42,235 bases of DNA from Chitinophagaceae bacterium (GTDB lineage: Bacteria > Bacteroidota > Bacteroidia > Chitinophagales > Chitinophagaceae), in assembly GCA_024707305.1 (NCBI GenBank), contig JANPZZ010000023.1:1-42235 (forward strand), read 5' to 3'. Below, one piece after another: positions 18,053 to 27,215 of the stretch. The first letter of the stretch is position 1; each line of letters begins with the position of its first letter. The position numbers and the translations under genes were made by a program. The notes beneath the pieces were generated by a model. It had not been told where the DNA came from. It searched no databases and worked only from the letters and a program-made list of their open reading frames with translations.

Positions 18053-19341
18053 TTAATCCTGGTAGAACAGGTATTTTTTTCTCTTTTCTTTAAACTTGCT
18101 CAACGCGGGTTCCCACGATTTGCGGATTTCAGATTCGGAAACGCCCGCTTTGATTTGTTTCCATAATTCACCATTTCCTGCCAGTTTGTTGAAGAAGGAT
18201 TTTTCCTCATCTCCATCTTTTGGTTTGATGATGAAATTCTCTTTTATCCGGGAAGAGATTATAGGCGTCGATCAGCCATTTTAACTGCACCTGGTTATTT
18301 ACCTTTTTTAATACCTCATCAACTGACCCGCTCAAATCCCAACCATAATTAACTTTGCCATAATTTTTCGAACTCTTTGCGCCTGCATTTGGATTAGGTG
18401 TAAATGCATACAATGTTTTGGGTAAAGATGGATGCCCGAAAACCTGGAATGGTTTATCGGTTCCGCGGCCTTCACTCAATACAGTTCCTTCAAACAAACA
18501 GGTAGAAGGGTAGAGATACACACTCTGCATGTTTGGCAAATTAGGCGAGGGTTTATATGGCAATTCATAACGCGTACGGTGATCGTAGTTGTCGCAGGTT
18601 ACAACAAATAATTTGATATGTGGAGTTGCAGCAGCCGCGCTTGTTGCTTTTCCATCCACAATTACCTGGATAAACTTATCTCCCTGGTTTTTGATCAATT
18701 GTTCACCTACTAAAAAATGGGCGTATTCAGCAATTGTCATTCCGTATACAATCGGCACTTCCTGCATGCCTACAAATGATTTGTAAGGCGACTGCAATAC
18801 AGGTCCGTCAACATAATGCGCATTTGGGTTGGGGCGGTCCAGGATCAGAACGTCTTTTTTATATTCGATAGCAGCCTGGATGTATTCTTCCAGGGAGGAG
18901 ATATAGGTATAAAAACGGGTACCCACATCCTGGATATCAAAAATCATCAGATCGATGTCGCGCAGATCATTTGCATCGGGCAGGCGTTTACTTCCGTAGA
19001 GAGAAACAACGGGTATGCCGGTAGCTTTGTCGATATAATTGGCCACTTTCTCACCAGCATCTGCATCGCCACGAAAACCATGCTCTGGCCCGAAGATTAC
19101 TTTTACATCAACACCCATGCGTTGAAGCGTGTCCACCAGATGACGTGAACCCACCACAGAAGTATGATTGGCGAAAAGGGCAACACGTTTACCTTTAACC
19201 AGTTGGAGATATTCCTCGGGGCGCTCGGCGCCGGTTTTAACCGGTTTACCTGATGCCGGCTCTTTTTAAAACGGCTTTATTTTGTACGCTGCAGGCGGTC
19301 AGGATGCCTGTAACCATCAGAAGGAAAAGTAACTGCTTCAT
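18053..19341 (-). CDS. namZ: DUF1343 / NamZ-like exo-beta-N-acetylmuramidase lipoprotein (two frameshifts)
   Basis: Family that removes terminal N-acetylmuramic acid from peptidoglycan fragments. After repair it is about 428 aa. N-terminus MKQLLFLLMVTGILTAC gives a lipobox with Cys17. The core has LFANHTSVVGSRHLVDTLQ, FGPEHGFRGDADAGE, VSLYGSKRLPD, DVGTRFYTYISSLEE, LDRPNPN and EGRGTDKPFQVFG. Repairs on the + strand: remove one T at 19263-19267, and remove one T at 18242-18245, which extends the C-terminus as KENFIIKPKDGDEEKSFFNK to YLFYQD. Probably periplasmic and membrane anchored, acting in cell-wall recycling. Confidence 0.88.
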
Positions 19342-19478
19342 CGCGTAAATATAGGTGAAAATAGGAGATAAGTGCCTGTCAACTAATCGTTAAGCCTAAG
19401 TGCTTAATTCGCAGTCCCCATCCACTCTTTTTTGGCTACCTTGCACCCTGAAATTATTCAGAATATTAAAATCAGACA

Positions 19479-19932
19479 ATGCAAACAGTAAAAGCAGGTG
19501 ATAAAATTCGGGTTCATTATCATGGCCGACTCACTACAGGTGAAACATTTGATAAATCAGAAGGTCGTGCGCCCCTGGAATTTGAAGTAGGAAGCGGCAT
19601 GGTGATTAAAGGTTTTGACGAAGGTGTAACCGGAATGGCTATCGGCGAGAAAAACAATCAACATTCCTTTCGCTGAAGCATATGGCCCAACCAATCCTGA
19701 AATGGTGATTCCTATGCCAAAAGAGCGTTTCCCACAGGATATGGAAATTGAAGCAGGTATGCCGCTGGCAATGTCTGATGGAAATGGTCAACAATTCCAG
19801 GTTACTGTAACAGAAATCAAAGAAGACGTGATTGTACTGGACGCCAACCACCCGTTGGCTGGTAAAGATCTGATCTTTGATCTGGAACTGGTAGAAATCG
19901 TTGGCGGTTCTCCATTAATTATTATGCCTTAA
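19479..19932 (+). CDS. FKBP-type peptidyl-prolyl isomerase, SlyD-like (one frameshift)
   Basis: About 150 aa. FKBP domain: VHYHGRLTTGETFDKSEGRA, LEFEVGSGMVIKGFDEGVTG. The inserted-flap part, MPKERFPQDMEIEAGMPLAM, and the end, DANHPLAGKDLIFDLELVEI, lie in another frame. Removing one A at 19650-19654 gives GEKTINIPFAEAYGPTNPEM. No signal peptide, so it is a cytoplasmic folding helper. The His-rich metal-binding tail of E. coli SlyD is absent; the protein ends GGSPLIIMP. Confidence 0.9.
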
Positions 19933-19954
19933 TCGCGTTATAGAATATTTTGGG

Positions 19955-19991
19955 AATGGTTTGCCGTCAGCGGCAAACCATTTTCTTTTTT
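19955..19991 (+). terminator. Rho-independent terminator after the FKBP gene
   Basis: A 12-bp stem (19955-19966 with 19971-19982, core GGTTTGCCG/CGGCAAACC), loop TCAG, then a T-rich run TTTTCTTTTTT. Confidence 0.85.
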
Positions 19992-20021
19992 ATGTAAATT
20001 CGCTTCCCTTAAACCTATCGC

Positions 20022-21266
20022 ATGAGTATTATTAAGAATGATTCGATTGCTGAGCGTTTTATACGTTATGCGCAGATTGACACGCAGAGTGATCCGCAAT
20101 CGACAAAGTTTCCTTCCACCGCCAAACAGTTGGAGCTCTCACAATTGCTGGCTTCCGAACTGAAAGGCATGGGTGTGCAGGATGTGGAGCTGGATGAATT
20201 TGGTTACGTATACGCAACAATACCTTCCAATACCGGCAAAGAAAATGTTCCCGTTATATGCTTTTGCGCACACGTTGATACAGCTCCCGATGTAAGCGGA
20301 ACCGGCGTAAAACCAATGCTGCATAAAAATTACCAGGGAAACGATATCGTTTTGCCCGACGACAATTCGCAGGTAATTCGAATGACTGATTACCCCTATC
20401 TGCAGGAGTTGACCGGAAACGACATTATTACGGCGAGTGGCAAAACATTGTTAGGCGCCGATGACAAAGCAGGTGTAACCATCATCATGGAACTCGCCGC
20501 CTTCCTGCAAAAGAATCCCGATTGGGAACACGGCACCATCAAAATTTTATTTACACCCGATGAAGAAGTGGGTAAGGGAACACAGCATGTAAACCTGAAA
20601 AAGCTGGGTGCTGATTATGCCTATACACTTGACGGCGGTGAAAGAGGCAGCCTGGAAGATGAAACGTTCAGTGCTGACGCTGTAGAAGTAAGAATTTTTG
20701 GTGTAAGCGCACATCCAGGTTATGCAAAAGACAAAATGGTGAATGCATTAAAAATTGCAGGCCAGATTTTGTATGCACTTCCTAAAGACAGGCTCTCTCC
20801 TGAAAGTACCGAAGGTCGTCGTGGATTTATACATCCTGTTGCTGTAAACGGCATCGCTGAAGAAGCTACCATTGAATTTATCATCCGTGATTTTGAAACA
20901 CCCGGACTTAAAAAGAAAGCTGATTTTCTTCGCACACTTGTGGAAGAAGCGGTACGCGTAAATCCGCATGCGCGGTTTGAGTTCAAAGTGAGTGAACAAT
21001 ATCGCAATATGAAAGAGGTGCTCGACCTGCATCCGCAGGTGGTAGCCAATGCCCGTGCGGCCATTGAAAAAGCAGGATTGACGGTAAAAATGGAAAGTAT
21101 CAGAGGTGGTACCGACGGCAGCCGACTTTCATTTATGGGATTGCCGTGTGCCAATCTGTTTACAGGCATGCAGGCAATTCACAGTAAACACGAATTTGTA
21201 AGTGTGCAGGATATGGAAGCTTCCGTGACAGTACTGAAAGAACTGGTAAAGATCTGGTGCGCTTAA
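20022..21266 (+). CDS. pepT: Peptidase T (tripeptide aminopeptidase)
   Basis: Cytoplasmic M20-family dinuclear zinc aminopeptidase that cleaves the N-terminal residue from tripeptides. 414 aa, full length. Zinc and catalytic region: FCAHVDTAPDVSG (H84, D86), LGADDKAGVTIIMELAAF, FTPDEEVGKGTQHVNL, YTLDGGERGSLEDETFSADA, and RGGTDGSRLSFMGLPCANLF. The C-terminal IHSKHEFVSVQDME supplies the last ligand His. Stands alone between the terminator at 19955 and the SPFH gene. A near-consensus TAAATTCG box lies at 19995-20002. Confidence 0.95.
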   Translation: MSIIKNDSIAERFIRYAQIDTQSDPQSTKFPSTAKQLELSQLLASELKGMGVQDVELDEFGYVYATIPSNTGKENVPVICFCAHVDTAPDVSGTGVKPMLHKNYQGNDIVLPDDNSQVIRMTDYPYLQELTGNDIITASGKTLLGADDKAGVTIIMELAAFLQKNPDWEHGTIKILFTPDEEVGKGTQHVNLKKLGADYAYTLDGGERGSLEDETFSADAVEVRIFGVSAHPGYAKDKMVNALKIAGQILYALPKDRLSPESTEGRRGFIHPVAVNGIAEEATIEFIIRDFETPGLKKKADFLRTLVEEAVRVNPHARFEFKVSEQYRNMKEVLDLHPQVVANARAAIEKAGLTVKMESIRGGTDGSRLSFMGLPCANLFTGMQAIHSKHEFVSVQDMEASVTVLKELVKIWCA

Positions 21267-21371
21267 TTAACAATAAAGGCATTTCCGGGTTGATCTGTTG
21301 GGCCGGTTCTAAATAAAAGACCTGCTAACGCTCATTTGATTATCTTCATTGCATAAATAAAATCTATCGTC

Positions 21372-22307
21372 ATGGATATTGCTCAATTTTTGTCTTCTTA
21401 CTGGTGGGCCATTCTGCTGGTCATTATTGTTTTCAGCGGTTTGTTCACCATCAACCAGGGTTATATTGGTGTGATCACGATGTTCGGTAAATACCGCAGA
21501 ATCGTACGCCCGGGTTTGAATTTTAAGATTCCTTTACTGGAAACGGTGTACAAGAAAATCTCGATTCAAAACCGTTCTGTTGAACTGGAATTCCAGGCTG
21601 TAACGCAGGACCAGGCCAACGTATATTTCAAAAGCATGCTTTTGTACGCAGTGCAAAATGAAACCGAGAGTACCATTAAAAAAGTGGCTTTTAAATTTAT
21701 TTCTGACCGCGATCTGATGCAGGCCTTGGTGCGTACGATTGAAGGGAATATCCGTTCATTTGTGGCCACCAAAAAGCAGGCTGAAGTTTTAGGTCTGCGT
21801 CGCGAGATTGTAGAGCACGTAAAAGTGGAAGTGGATCATTCGCTGGAAGACTGGGGTTATCACCTGCTCGATTTGCAGATCAACGACATTACGTTCGATA
21901 AAGTGATTCTGGATTCGATGAGTAAAGTTGTGGCTTCAAACAACCTGAAAGCTGCGGCTGAAAACGAAGGTCAGGCACTGTTGATTACAAAAACCAAACA
22001 GGCTGAAGCCGATGGTAATTCAATCAAAATTTCTGCGGAAGCTGAAAAAGAAGCGGCACGTTTGCGTGGTCAGGGTGTGGCTCTGTTCCGTAAGGAAGTG
22101 GCAGCCGGTATGACGGAAGCTGCTGAGCAGATGAAACAGGCAAATCTCGATACAAACGTAATTCTTTTCAGCATGTGGACGGAAGCAATCAAAAACTTTG
22201 CAGAATATGGCAAAGGCAACGTAATCTTCCTCGATGGCAGCGCAGAAGGCATGGAATCGACAATGAAACAAATTCAGGCGTTGATGGTGAAGCAGGCCGG
22301 GGTGTAG
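21372..22307 (+). CDS. SPFH/Band 7 membrane protein
   Basis: 311 aa. One N-terminal membrane helix (WWAILLVIIVFSGLFTI, residues 11-27), then the SPFH domain (GYIGVITMFGKYRRIVRPGL, NFKIPLLETVYKKISIQNRS) and a long charged, probably coiled-coil region (TKTKQAEADGNSIKISAEAE, EAARLRGQGVALFRKEVAAG). Such stomatin/prohibitin-type proteins assemble into membrane rings or microdomains and often modulate proteases. No NfeD partner is next to it. Followed by a strong terminator. Confidence 0.9.
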   Translation: MDIAQFLSSYWWAILLVIIVFSGLFTINQGYIGVITMFGKYRRIVRPGLNFKIPLLETVYKKISIQNRSVELEFQAVTQDQANVYFKSMLLYAVQNETESTIKKVAFKFISDRDLMQALVRTIEGNIRSFVATKKQAEVLGLRREIVEHVKVEVDHSLEDWGYHLLDLQINDITFDKVILDSMSKVVASNNLKAAAENEGQALLITKTKQAEADGNSIKISAEAEKEAARLRGQGVALFRKEVAAGMTEAAEQMKQANLDTNVILFSMWTEAIKNFAEYGKGNVIFLDGSAEGMESTMKQIQALMVKQAGV

Positions 22308-22340
22308 TGCTGTTGATAAATATGACGTTGACCGAATTTA

Positions 22341-22380
22341 GAAGAAAGCGTTCAGGCCAAAGCCTGAACGCTTTCTTCTT
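22341..22380. terminator. Strong hairpin terminator
   Basis: Perfect 17-bp stem (22341-22357 with 22362-22378), loop CAAA, ending in TTTCTTCTTTG. After the SPFH gene. From here to 22583 I recognise nothing else. Confidence 0.85.
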
Positions 22381-22583
22381 TGTTAAAAATCTCCAAAACC
22401 TCCCCGCCCTGCACAACGCGGCATTAAATTTACCGTTCATGCTTACGCGTGCCTGAATTTAAAGGGCCGATAAGTGGAGATACCTGCCTCCGTGGTCGTA
22501 ACCGGTTATTCAGACCTGTTGATAATAAGCGATCGTAGATTCGTTGGTCTTCCCTTACATTTACGCATTAAAGAACTATACGT

Positions 22584-23279
22584 ATGTTCGATCTTCTTCA
22601 AGTCGGCGACTCAATTACACAAGCAGTAAAGTACATGGCAGGTGATGCCAACCAGGATGGTAAACTCAGTTTGTTTGAACTGCTCAGCATGGGTGGTTGG
22701 ATTATGATTCCACTGGGTCTTATGCTTCTCATTGCAATTTATGTGGCGGCAGAACGCAGTATCGCGATCCGCAACGCTTCTAAAATTGACACGAACTTCA
22801 TGAACATTATCCGCGATCATATCATCAGCGGAAATGTAACAGCAGCACGCAGTTTTGCAAAAAACACCAATAATCCTGTGGCCCGGATTATCGACAAGGG
22901 TATACAGCGTATCGGCAAGCCGATCGAGAGCATTGAAAAAAGTATGTCGAATGTGGGTACGCTGGAAATGTATAAACTGGAGAAAAACCTGGGCGCTTTG
23001 TCGGTGATCTCAAAAGCTGCCCCCATCTTCGGATTCGTGGGTACGCTGATGGGGCTGATGCAATTGTTTTCAGGCATTACTAACAGCAATGAATTTGAAG
23101 TAGGCACTATTGCCGGAGGTATCTATACAAAACTGATCACATCCATTACGGGACTGGTTATCGGGTTGCTGGCTTACCTGGCGTACAGCTACCTGAATAC
23201 ACAGATTGATAAAGCTGCCAATAAAATGGAAGCTGCATCGGCAGATTTCCTGGACGTTTTACAGGAGCCCACCCGTTAA
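22584..23279 (+). CDS. exbB: ExbB/TolQ/MotA-family proton channel with an EF-hand-like loop
   Basis: 231 aa. One membrane helix near 38-57 (GGWIMIPLGLMLLIAIYVAA) and two more in the C-terminal half (VISKAAPIFGFVGTLMGLMQ and LITSITGLVIGLLAYLAYSY). This is the ExbB/TolQ arrangement that couples proton flow to TonB or Tol function. Just before helix 1, residues 21-32 (DANQDGKLSLFE) match a canonical 12-residue EF-hand calcium loop, with D21, N23, D25, K27, S29 and E32 at positions 1, 3, 5, 7, 9 and 12. The ExbD gene follows after 9 nt. No TonB is linked. Confidence 0.92.
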   Translation: MFDLLQVGDSITQAVKYMAGDANQDGKLSLFELLSMGGWIMIPLGLMLLIAIYVAAERSIAIRNASKIDTNFMNIIRDHIISGNVTAARSFAKNTNNPVARIIDKGIQRIGKPIESIEKSMSNVGTLEMYKLEKNLGALSVISKAAPIFGFVGTLMGLMQLFSGITNSNEFEVGTIAGGIYTKLITSITGLVIGLLAYLAYSYLNTQIDKAANKMEAASADFLDVLQEPTR

Positions 23280-23288
23280 TTACAACCC

Positions 23289-23690
23289 ATGAAATTTAGA
23301 AAAAGACATAAAGGCGAAGCGTCGGAGGTGTTCACGGATTCATTGAATGATATTCTGTTCATCCTCCTGATGTTCTTCCTCATTGTGGCAACCATGGCCA
23401 ATCCCAACGTTATTAAAGTGGGTGTGCCAAGGGGAACAAAAGATACAAAGGCCAAGCAGAATATTGTTGTTTCTATCGACAACAACCAGCAATTCTATAT
23501 CGGCGCACGCCATATTGATGTGAGCGGAATTGACACGATGCTGATGCTGGAAATTGAAAAATATAAAGCGACTGTAGATACACCTACTGTGGTAATCAAC
23601 GCGGATACCGCTTCCTATTACGGTGAAGTATTTCGTGTGATGAAATTATCGAAACGTGCCGGCGCGAAAGTGGTGGCGAATGTGAAATAA
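23289..23690 (+). CDS. exbD: ExbD/TolR-family biopolymer transport protein
   Basis: 133 aa. A basic N-terminus (MKFRKRHKGEASEVFTDSLN) precedes one membrane helix (DILFILLMFFLIVATMANPN) with the conserved Asp (D21) at its start, used in proton coupling. The periplasmic domain includes IVVSIDNNQQFYIGARHIDV and TVVINADTASYYGEVFRVMK. It works with the ExbB protein encoded 9 nt upstream. The 3' end runs into an inverted repeat. Confidence 0.92.
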   Translation: MKFRKRHKGEASEVFTDSLNDILFILLMFFLIVATMANPNVIKVGVPRGTKDTKAKQNIVVSIDNNQQFYIGARHIDVSGIDTMLMLEIEKYKATVDTPTVVINADTASYYGEVFRVMKLSKRAGAKVVANVK

Positions 23691-23701
23691 ATACATTTTT
23701 T

Positions 23702-23754
23702 CAGCAGTGAATAGTACGCCTGTGTAACACACGGCTAAATACTATTCACTGCTG
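23702..23754. terminator. Inverted repeat between convergent exbD and prmC
   Basis: Perfect 15-bp arms (CAGCAGTGAATAGTA 23702-23716 and its inverse 23740-23754) around 23 nt that contain a second short palindrome. Lies between convergent genes and could end both transcripts. The right arm also encodes the last residues of prmC. Confidence 0.65.
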
Positions 23755-24595
23755 CTTTTAAAAGACGTTCCTTTCCCTGCATATCCTTTCTTATTTCTGT
23801 CTTATATCCCAGCGATTGAAAAAGCCGTTCGCAATCGCGCGCGAGGTCTTCATGCATTTCAACAATAATTAAACCGCCCGGATTCAGGTGATCTTTTCCC
23901 ATTTCTCCAATGACACGGTAAAAAAGTAATGGATCTTCGTCTGGTACAAACAAAGCCTGTGGCGGTTCGTATCCGGCCACATTAAAATCGAGCTTCGATT
24001 TTTCATGTACAGGGATATAAGGAGGGTTGCTTACGATAAAATCGTATTTTTTTAGTTGCGCGCGTTGCTCAGGATTGAGAATATTCATTTCAAAAAAATC
24101 AACATCTATCCCGAGTTCCTTTGCGTTGCGACGGGCTACGCCGAGCGCTCCGCTGCTGATGTCGCAGGAAACAACGGTGGCCTTGTTCAGGCGTTTTTTC
24201 AACGCAATTGGGATACATCCGCTTCCGCTGCCAATATCCAGGATCGACAATTCTTTGAGCGGAAAGCGGCAGTTGCTGATAACCCATTCTACCAGTTCCT
24301 CGGTTTCGGGGCGGGGAATCAGTGTATTTTTATCGACATAAAATGACATACCGCAAAACCAGGCCTGGTTGGTAATGTATTGCACGGGCTCCTGTGCCAG
24401 TAAGCGCGGCATGGATGTGACCAGCAGGCGCTTTTGTTCATCAGAAAGCTGCACCTGACGGAACATCGATTTCTGCGAACGATCAATGCCCGAAATCCAC
24501 TCCAGCAGCAGCTCGCTAATCGCTTCCGCTTCCGATTGGGGATAAATGGCTGATAATTGTGAAATGCTTTCCTGTCTGGCTTCCTGTAGGGTCAT
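23735..24595 (-). CDS. prmC: Release factor glutamine methyltransferase
   Basis: N5-methylates the Gln of the GGQ motif in peptide chain release factors. 286 aa. N-terminal helical domain, then FYVDKNTLIPRPETEELVEW, the SAM motif LSILDIGSGSGCIPIALKKR, and the active-site NPPYIP (N189-Y192). The start codon is 5 nt from a TAAGTTTG promoter box. The 3' end is inside an inverted repeat. Diverges from ribD with only 36 nt between start codons. Confidence 0.95.
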   Translation of the reverse strand: MTLQEARQESISQLSAIYPQSEAEAISELLLEWISGIDRSQKSMFRQVQLSDEQKRLLVTSMPRLLAQEPVQYITNQAWFCGMSFYVDKNTLIPRPETEELVEWVISNCRFPLKELSILDIGSGSGCIPIALKKRLNKATVVSCDISSGALGVARRNAKELGIDVDFFEMNILNPEQRAQLKKYDFIVSNPPYIPVHEKSKLDFNVAGYEPPQALFVPDEDPLLFYRVIGEMGKDHLNPGGLIIVEMHEDLARDCERLFQSLGYKTEIRKDMQGKERLLKAAVNSI

Positions 24596-24600
24596 AGTGG

Positions 24601-24623
24601 CAAACTTAATTCATTTACTTTTG
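24601..24623. promoter_or_regulatory. Overlapping divergent promoters of prmC and ribD
   Basis: Minus strand TAAGTTTG (24608-24601) lies 5 nt before the prmC start. Plus strand TACTTTTG (24616-24623) lies 8 nt before the ribD start. Both match TAnnTTTG within a 36-bp gap, so both mRNAs should have very short leaders, and the upstream element of each promoter must lie inside the other gene. Confidence 0.6.
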
Positions 24624-24631
24624 CGGCCAGT

Positions 24632-25747
24632 ATGAATCCCCTGATGAATCAACAGGAGCCGCGCAGTGAAAGTATCACCCGGGAGTCAGCAGCTTCCTGG
24701 ATGCGGCATGCATTGAACCTGGCACGGCTGGGCGCCGGCAATGTAGCACCAAACCCAATGGTGGGTGCGGTGCTGGTCGCTGGCGAACGAATCATCGGGG
24801 AAGGATTTCACCGCCAGTATGGCGGTCCACATGCCGAGGTGGATTGTATGAATGCTGTGAAAGAAGAAGACCGGCATCTGATTTCTTCGGCTGATTTATT
24901 TGTTACGCTTGAACCCTGTGCACATTTTGGCAAAACGCCACCCTGTGCTGATCTCATTATCCGCCACCAGATACCGCGTGTATGGATCGGTTGCCGCGAC
25001 CCGTTTCCGCAGGTAGATGGAAAAGGAATCGAAAAACTGGAGAAAGCAGGTGTAAAAGTGACAACCGGAATTCTGGAACAGGAATGCCGGGACATCAATC
25101 GAAGGTTCTTTTGTTTTCATACACAAAAGCGACCCTATATCTTTTTAAAATGGGCACAAACCGCTGATGGGTTTATTGCACCGGAGCAGCAATCTGAAAC
25201 AAATGAACGACTGCTCATCAGCAATGAGTGGAGTAATAGAATTGTGCATCGCTGGCGAACAGAAGAAGCAGCGATACTTGTTGGCTGGAAAACAGCGTTA
25301 GTCGACAATCCGCAGTTAACCACGCGCCACTGGCCCGGTAAACAACCGCTTCGCATTTTAATAGACAGGAATTTGCAAGTGCCAGACAACTATAATTTGT
25401 TTCATTCTTTTCCCACACTTGTTTACAATGCGGTTAAGTCTGAAAAAAGGAAAAGATACGGAATGGATAAAATGGGAAGAAGGTAAAGATGTGCTGATGC
25501 AAGTCTTACACGATCTGCACGCACGGGGAATTCAAAGTGTGATGGTGGAAGGTGGATCTGGAATGCTTCAATCATTTATTCAGGCTGGCATTTGGGACGA
25601 AGCACGAATTATCACAAACGAAAAAATGTTGCAGGGGAGGGATTAAACGGACCGGTATTGTCGCCAGCGACATTGGTGAACGAGGAAAACTGGCAGGGCG
25701 ACAGGCATGCAACCTGGCGAAACCCCGCATTTACAAATTACTTATGA
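24632..25747 (+). CDS. ribD: Riboflavin biosynthesis deaminase/reductase (two frameshifts)
   Basis: Bifunctional enzyme of riboflavin synthesis. Deaminase domain: GGPHAEVDCM (H67, E69) and LEPCAHFGKTPPC (C96, C105), the zinc site. Reductase domain: RPYIFLKWAQTADGFIA, ILVGWKTALVDNPQLTTR, and VMVEGGSGMLQSFIQAGIWD. Removing one A at 25443-25448 gives VKSEKKGKDTEWIKWEEG. Adding one G at 25634-25637 gives MLQGEGLNGPVLSPATLVNE and an end at AFTNYL. Repaired length is about 371 aa, normal for RibD. The stop overlaps the next start (ATGA). Confidence 0.93.
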
Positions 25748-26361
25748 CACAACAGTTACAACAGGACTATTATACAACGATAGAAGAAGGTGCAACAGCG
25801 GAATTTCGCGACAGGGGCAGTCAGTTTATTGGCATAACGCTTCCGGTATCATCTGTGGAAGATTTTAAAGAGAAACTGGCTGCGATTAAAAAGCAACATC
25901 CAAAAGCGGCGCATCATTGTTTTGCCTACCGAATCGGATTGGACGGAAACTTATTTCGCGCCAGCGATGATGGTGAACCATCAGGCTCTGCCGGCCGCCC
26001 GATATTAGGTCAGATCGATAGTCACCAGGTAACAAATATTCTGATAGTAGTGGTGCGTTATTTCGGTGGTACTTTACTTGGTGTTCCCGGCTTGATCAAT
26101 GCATACAAAACAACTGCGTCACTTGCATTGCAGGTTACACGTTTTGTACAAAAACCAGTTCTGGTTAACTATACTATTCAGTTTGATTATACACAGATGA
26201 ATGATGTAATGCGTATCATCAAACAATACGATTGCCTGGTGCTTCGCAACGAAATGCAATTATTCTGTGTGCTTGAAGCAGGCATTCCTCGCAATCGTAA
26301 GGATGAAGTTGTTTACATGCTCAAAGAAATAAGGGGCGTTGAAGTAACGCCGGTTGCATAA
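25744..26361 (+). CDS. IMPACT/YigZ-family protein
   Basis: 205 aa from the ATG overlapping the ribD stop. Family signature: FAYRIGLDGNLFRASDDGEP followed by SGSAGRPILGQID and VVVRYFGGTLLGVPGLINAY. A C-terminal DUF1949-like ferredoxin-fold part (YTIQFDYTQMNDVMRIIKQY) follows. Related to YigZ of E. coli and eukaryotic IMPACT, which affects translation control; the bacterial biochemical role is unclear. Its stop codon abuts the stop of the convergent aldo/keto reductase with no gap. The longer upstream open frame from 25552 lies inside ribD and is rejected. Confidence 0.9.
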   Translation: MTQQLQQDYYTTIEEGATAEFRDRGSQFIGITLPVSSVEDFKEKLAAIKKQHPKAAHHCFAYRIGLDGNLFRASDDGEPSGSAGRPILGQIDSHQVTNILIVVVRYFGGTLLGVPGLINAYKTTASLALQVTRFVQKPVLVNYTIQFDYTQMNDVMRIIKQYDCLVLRNEMQLFCVLEAGIPRNRKDEVVYMLKEIRGVEVTPVA

Positions 26362-27198
26362 TCAGGGCTTCTCCTGTCGTTGCTGATTTGCTGCCAGGGC
26401 GCTTTTGAGTTGTTCTTCTGTTCTTATTCCTACTATTGCAGAAGCTACTGCTGGTTGTTGAAGAACGTAATTTAGCGCAGCAGCTTCCAAAGATTTGCCC
26501 GGGTGTTGCTGCAATGTTTTTTGTTGGATCGACAAAACATCTTCTTCAGGCAGATCTTTATAGGCTGCAGCAGGTTTACCCGCCAGTAATCCTTTCGCCA
26601 GTACACCACGCGCCAGCACACTGATGCCATGTTGATGTAATAAATCGAGGCTGCCTGCTTCCGGCGATTTATCGAGCAGACTGTACTGCATCATTACACT
26701 GCTGATTTTTTCTTCTTTTGCGTAGCGTTCAATCACTGCAGGCCTGATCGAGGAGATACCAAAGAAGCGGATCTTGCCCTGCTTTTGGAGCGTTTCAAAT
26801 GTGTCGACAATCTCCGGCATATTATCTTCCATCGTGCCACCGTGTAGTTGGTAGAGATCGATATAGTCTGTTTGCAGCCTTTTCAGACTCTGATCAATTG
26901 CCTGCATGATGTAAGCGCCGGTAGGGTTCCAGTCCCATCCTGAGCCATCTGCGCGCCACTGATTGCCTACTTTCGTGGAAATGATCACCTCTTTTCTGCG
27001 GTTTGAAACCGCTTTCCCCAGCCACTCTTCATTGCGGCCGCGATTATAGAGGTCGGCTGTATCAAAAAAGTTGATACCGCCTTCTATCGCCATATCTATT
27101 AATCGCGCTATATCAGCTGATTCCGGCGACAATGACATGCATCCCAATCCTATTTCACTTACGTACAGCGACGAGTTGCCTAGTTTTCTTTTGTTCAT
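26362..27198 (-). CDS. Aldo/keto reductase
   Basis: NADPH-dependent (alpha/beta)8-barrel oxidoreductase, 278 aa. MNKRKLGNSSLYVSEIGLGC, then FFDTADLYNRGRNEEWLGKA (Asp and Tyr of the catalytic tetrad), VIISTKVG (Lys) and DYIDLYQLHG (His). The C-terminal SAIVGIRTEEQLKSAL is the NADPH-binding end. Substrate not predictable. The frame stays open upstream to 27351 because the adjacent repeat has no stops in it; I start at the ATG giving MNKRKLG, the usual N-terminus of this family. Confidence 0.92.
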   Translation of the reverse strand: MNKRKLGNSSLYVSEIGLGCMSLSPESADIARLIDMAIEGGINFFDTADLYNRGRNEEWLGKAVSNRRKEVIISTKVGNQWRADGSGWDWNPTGAYIMQAIDQSLKRLQTDYIDLYQLHGGTMEDNMPEIVDTFETLQKQGKIRFFGISSIRPAVIERYAKEEKISSVMMQYSLLDKSPEAGSLDLLHQHGISVLARGVLAKGLLAGKPAAAYKDLPEEDVLSIQQKTLQQHPGKSLEAAALNYVLQQPAVASAIVGIRTEEQLKSALAANQQRQEKP

Positions 27199-27215
27199 AT
27201 AGGAGTTAAAGTTAA

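Noticed and set aside
22381..22583. Possible riboswitch or small RNA before exbB
   Set aside because: No known riboswitch core or strong conserved hairpin could be recognised; only a near-consensus TACATTTA box at 22556-22563.
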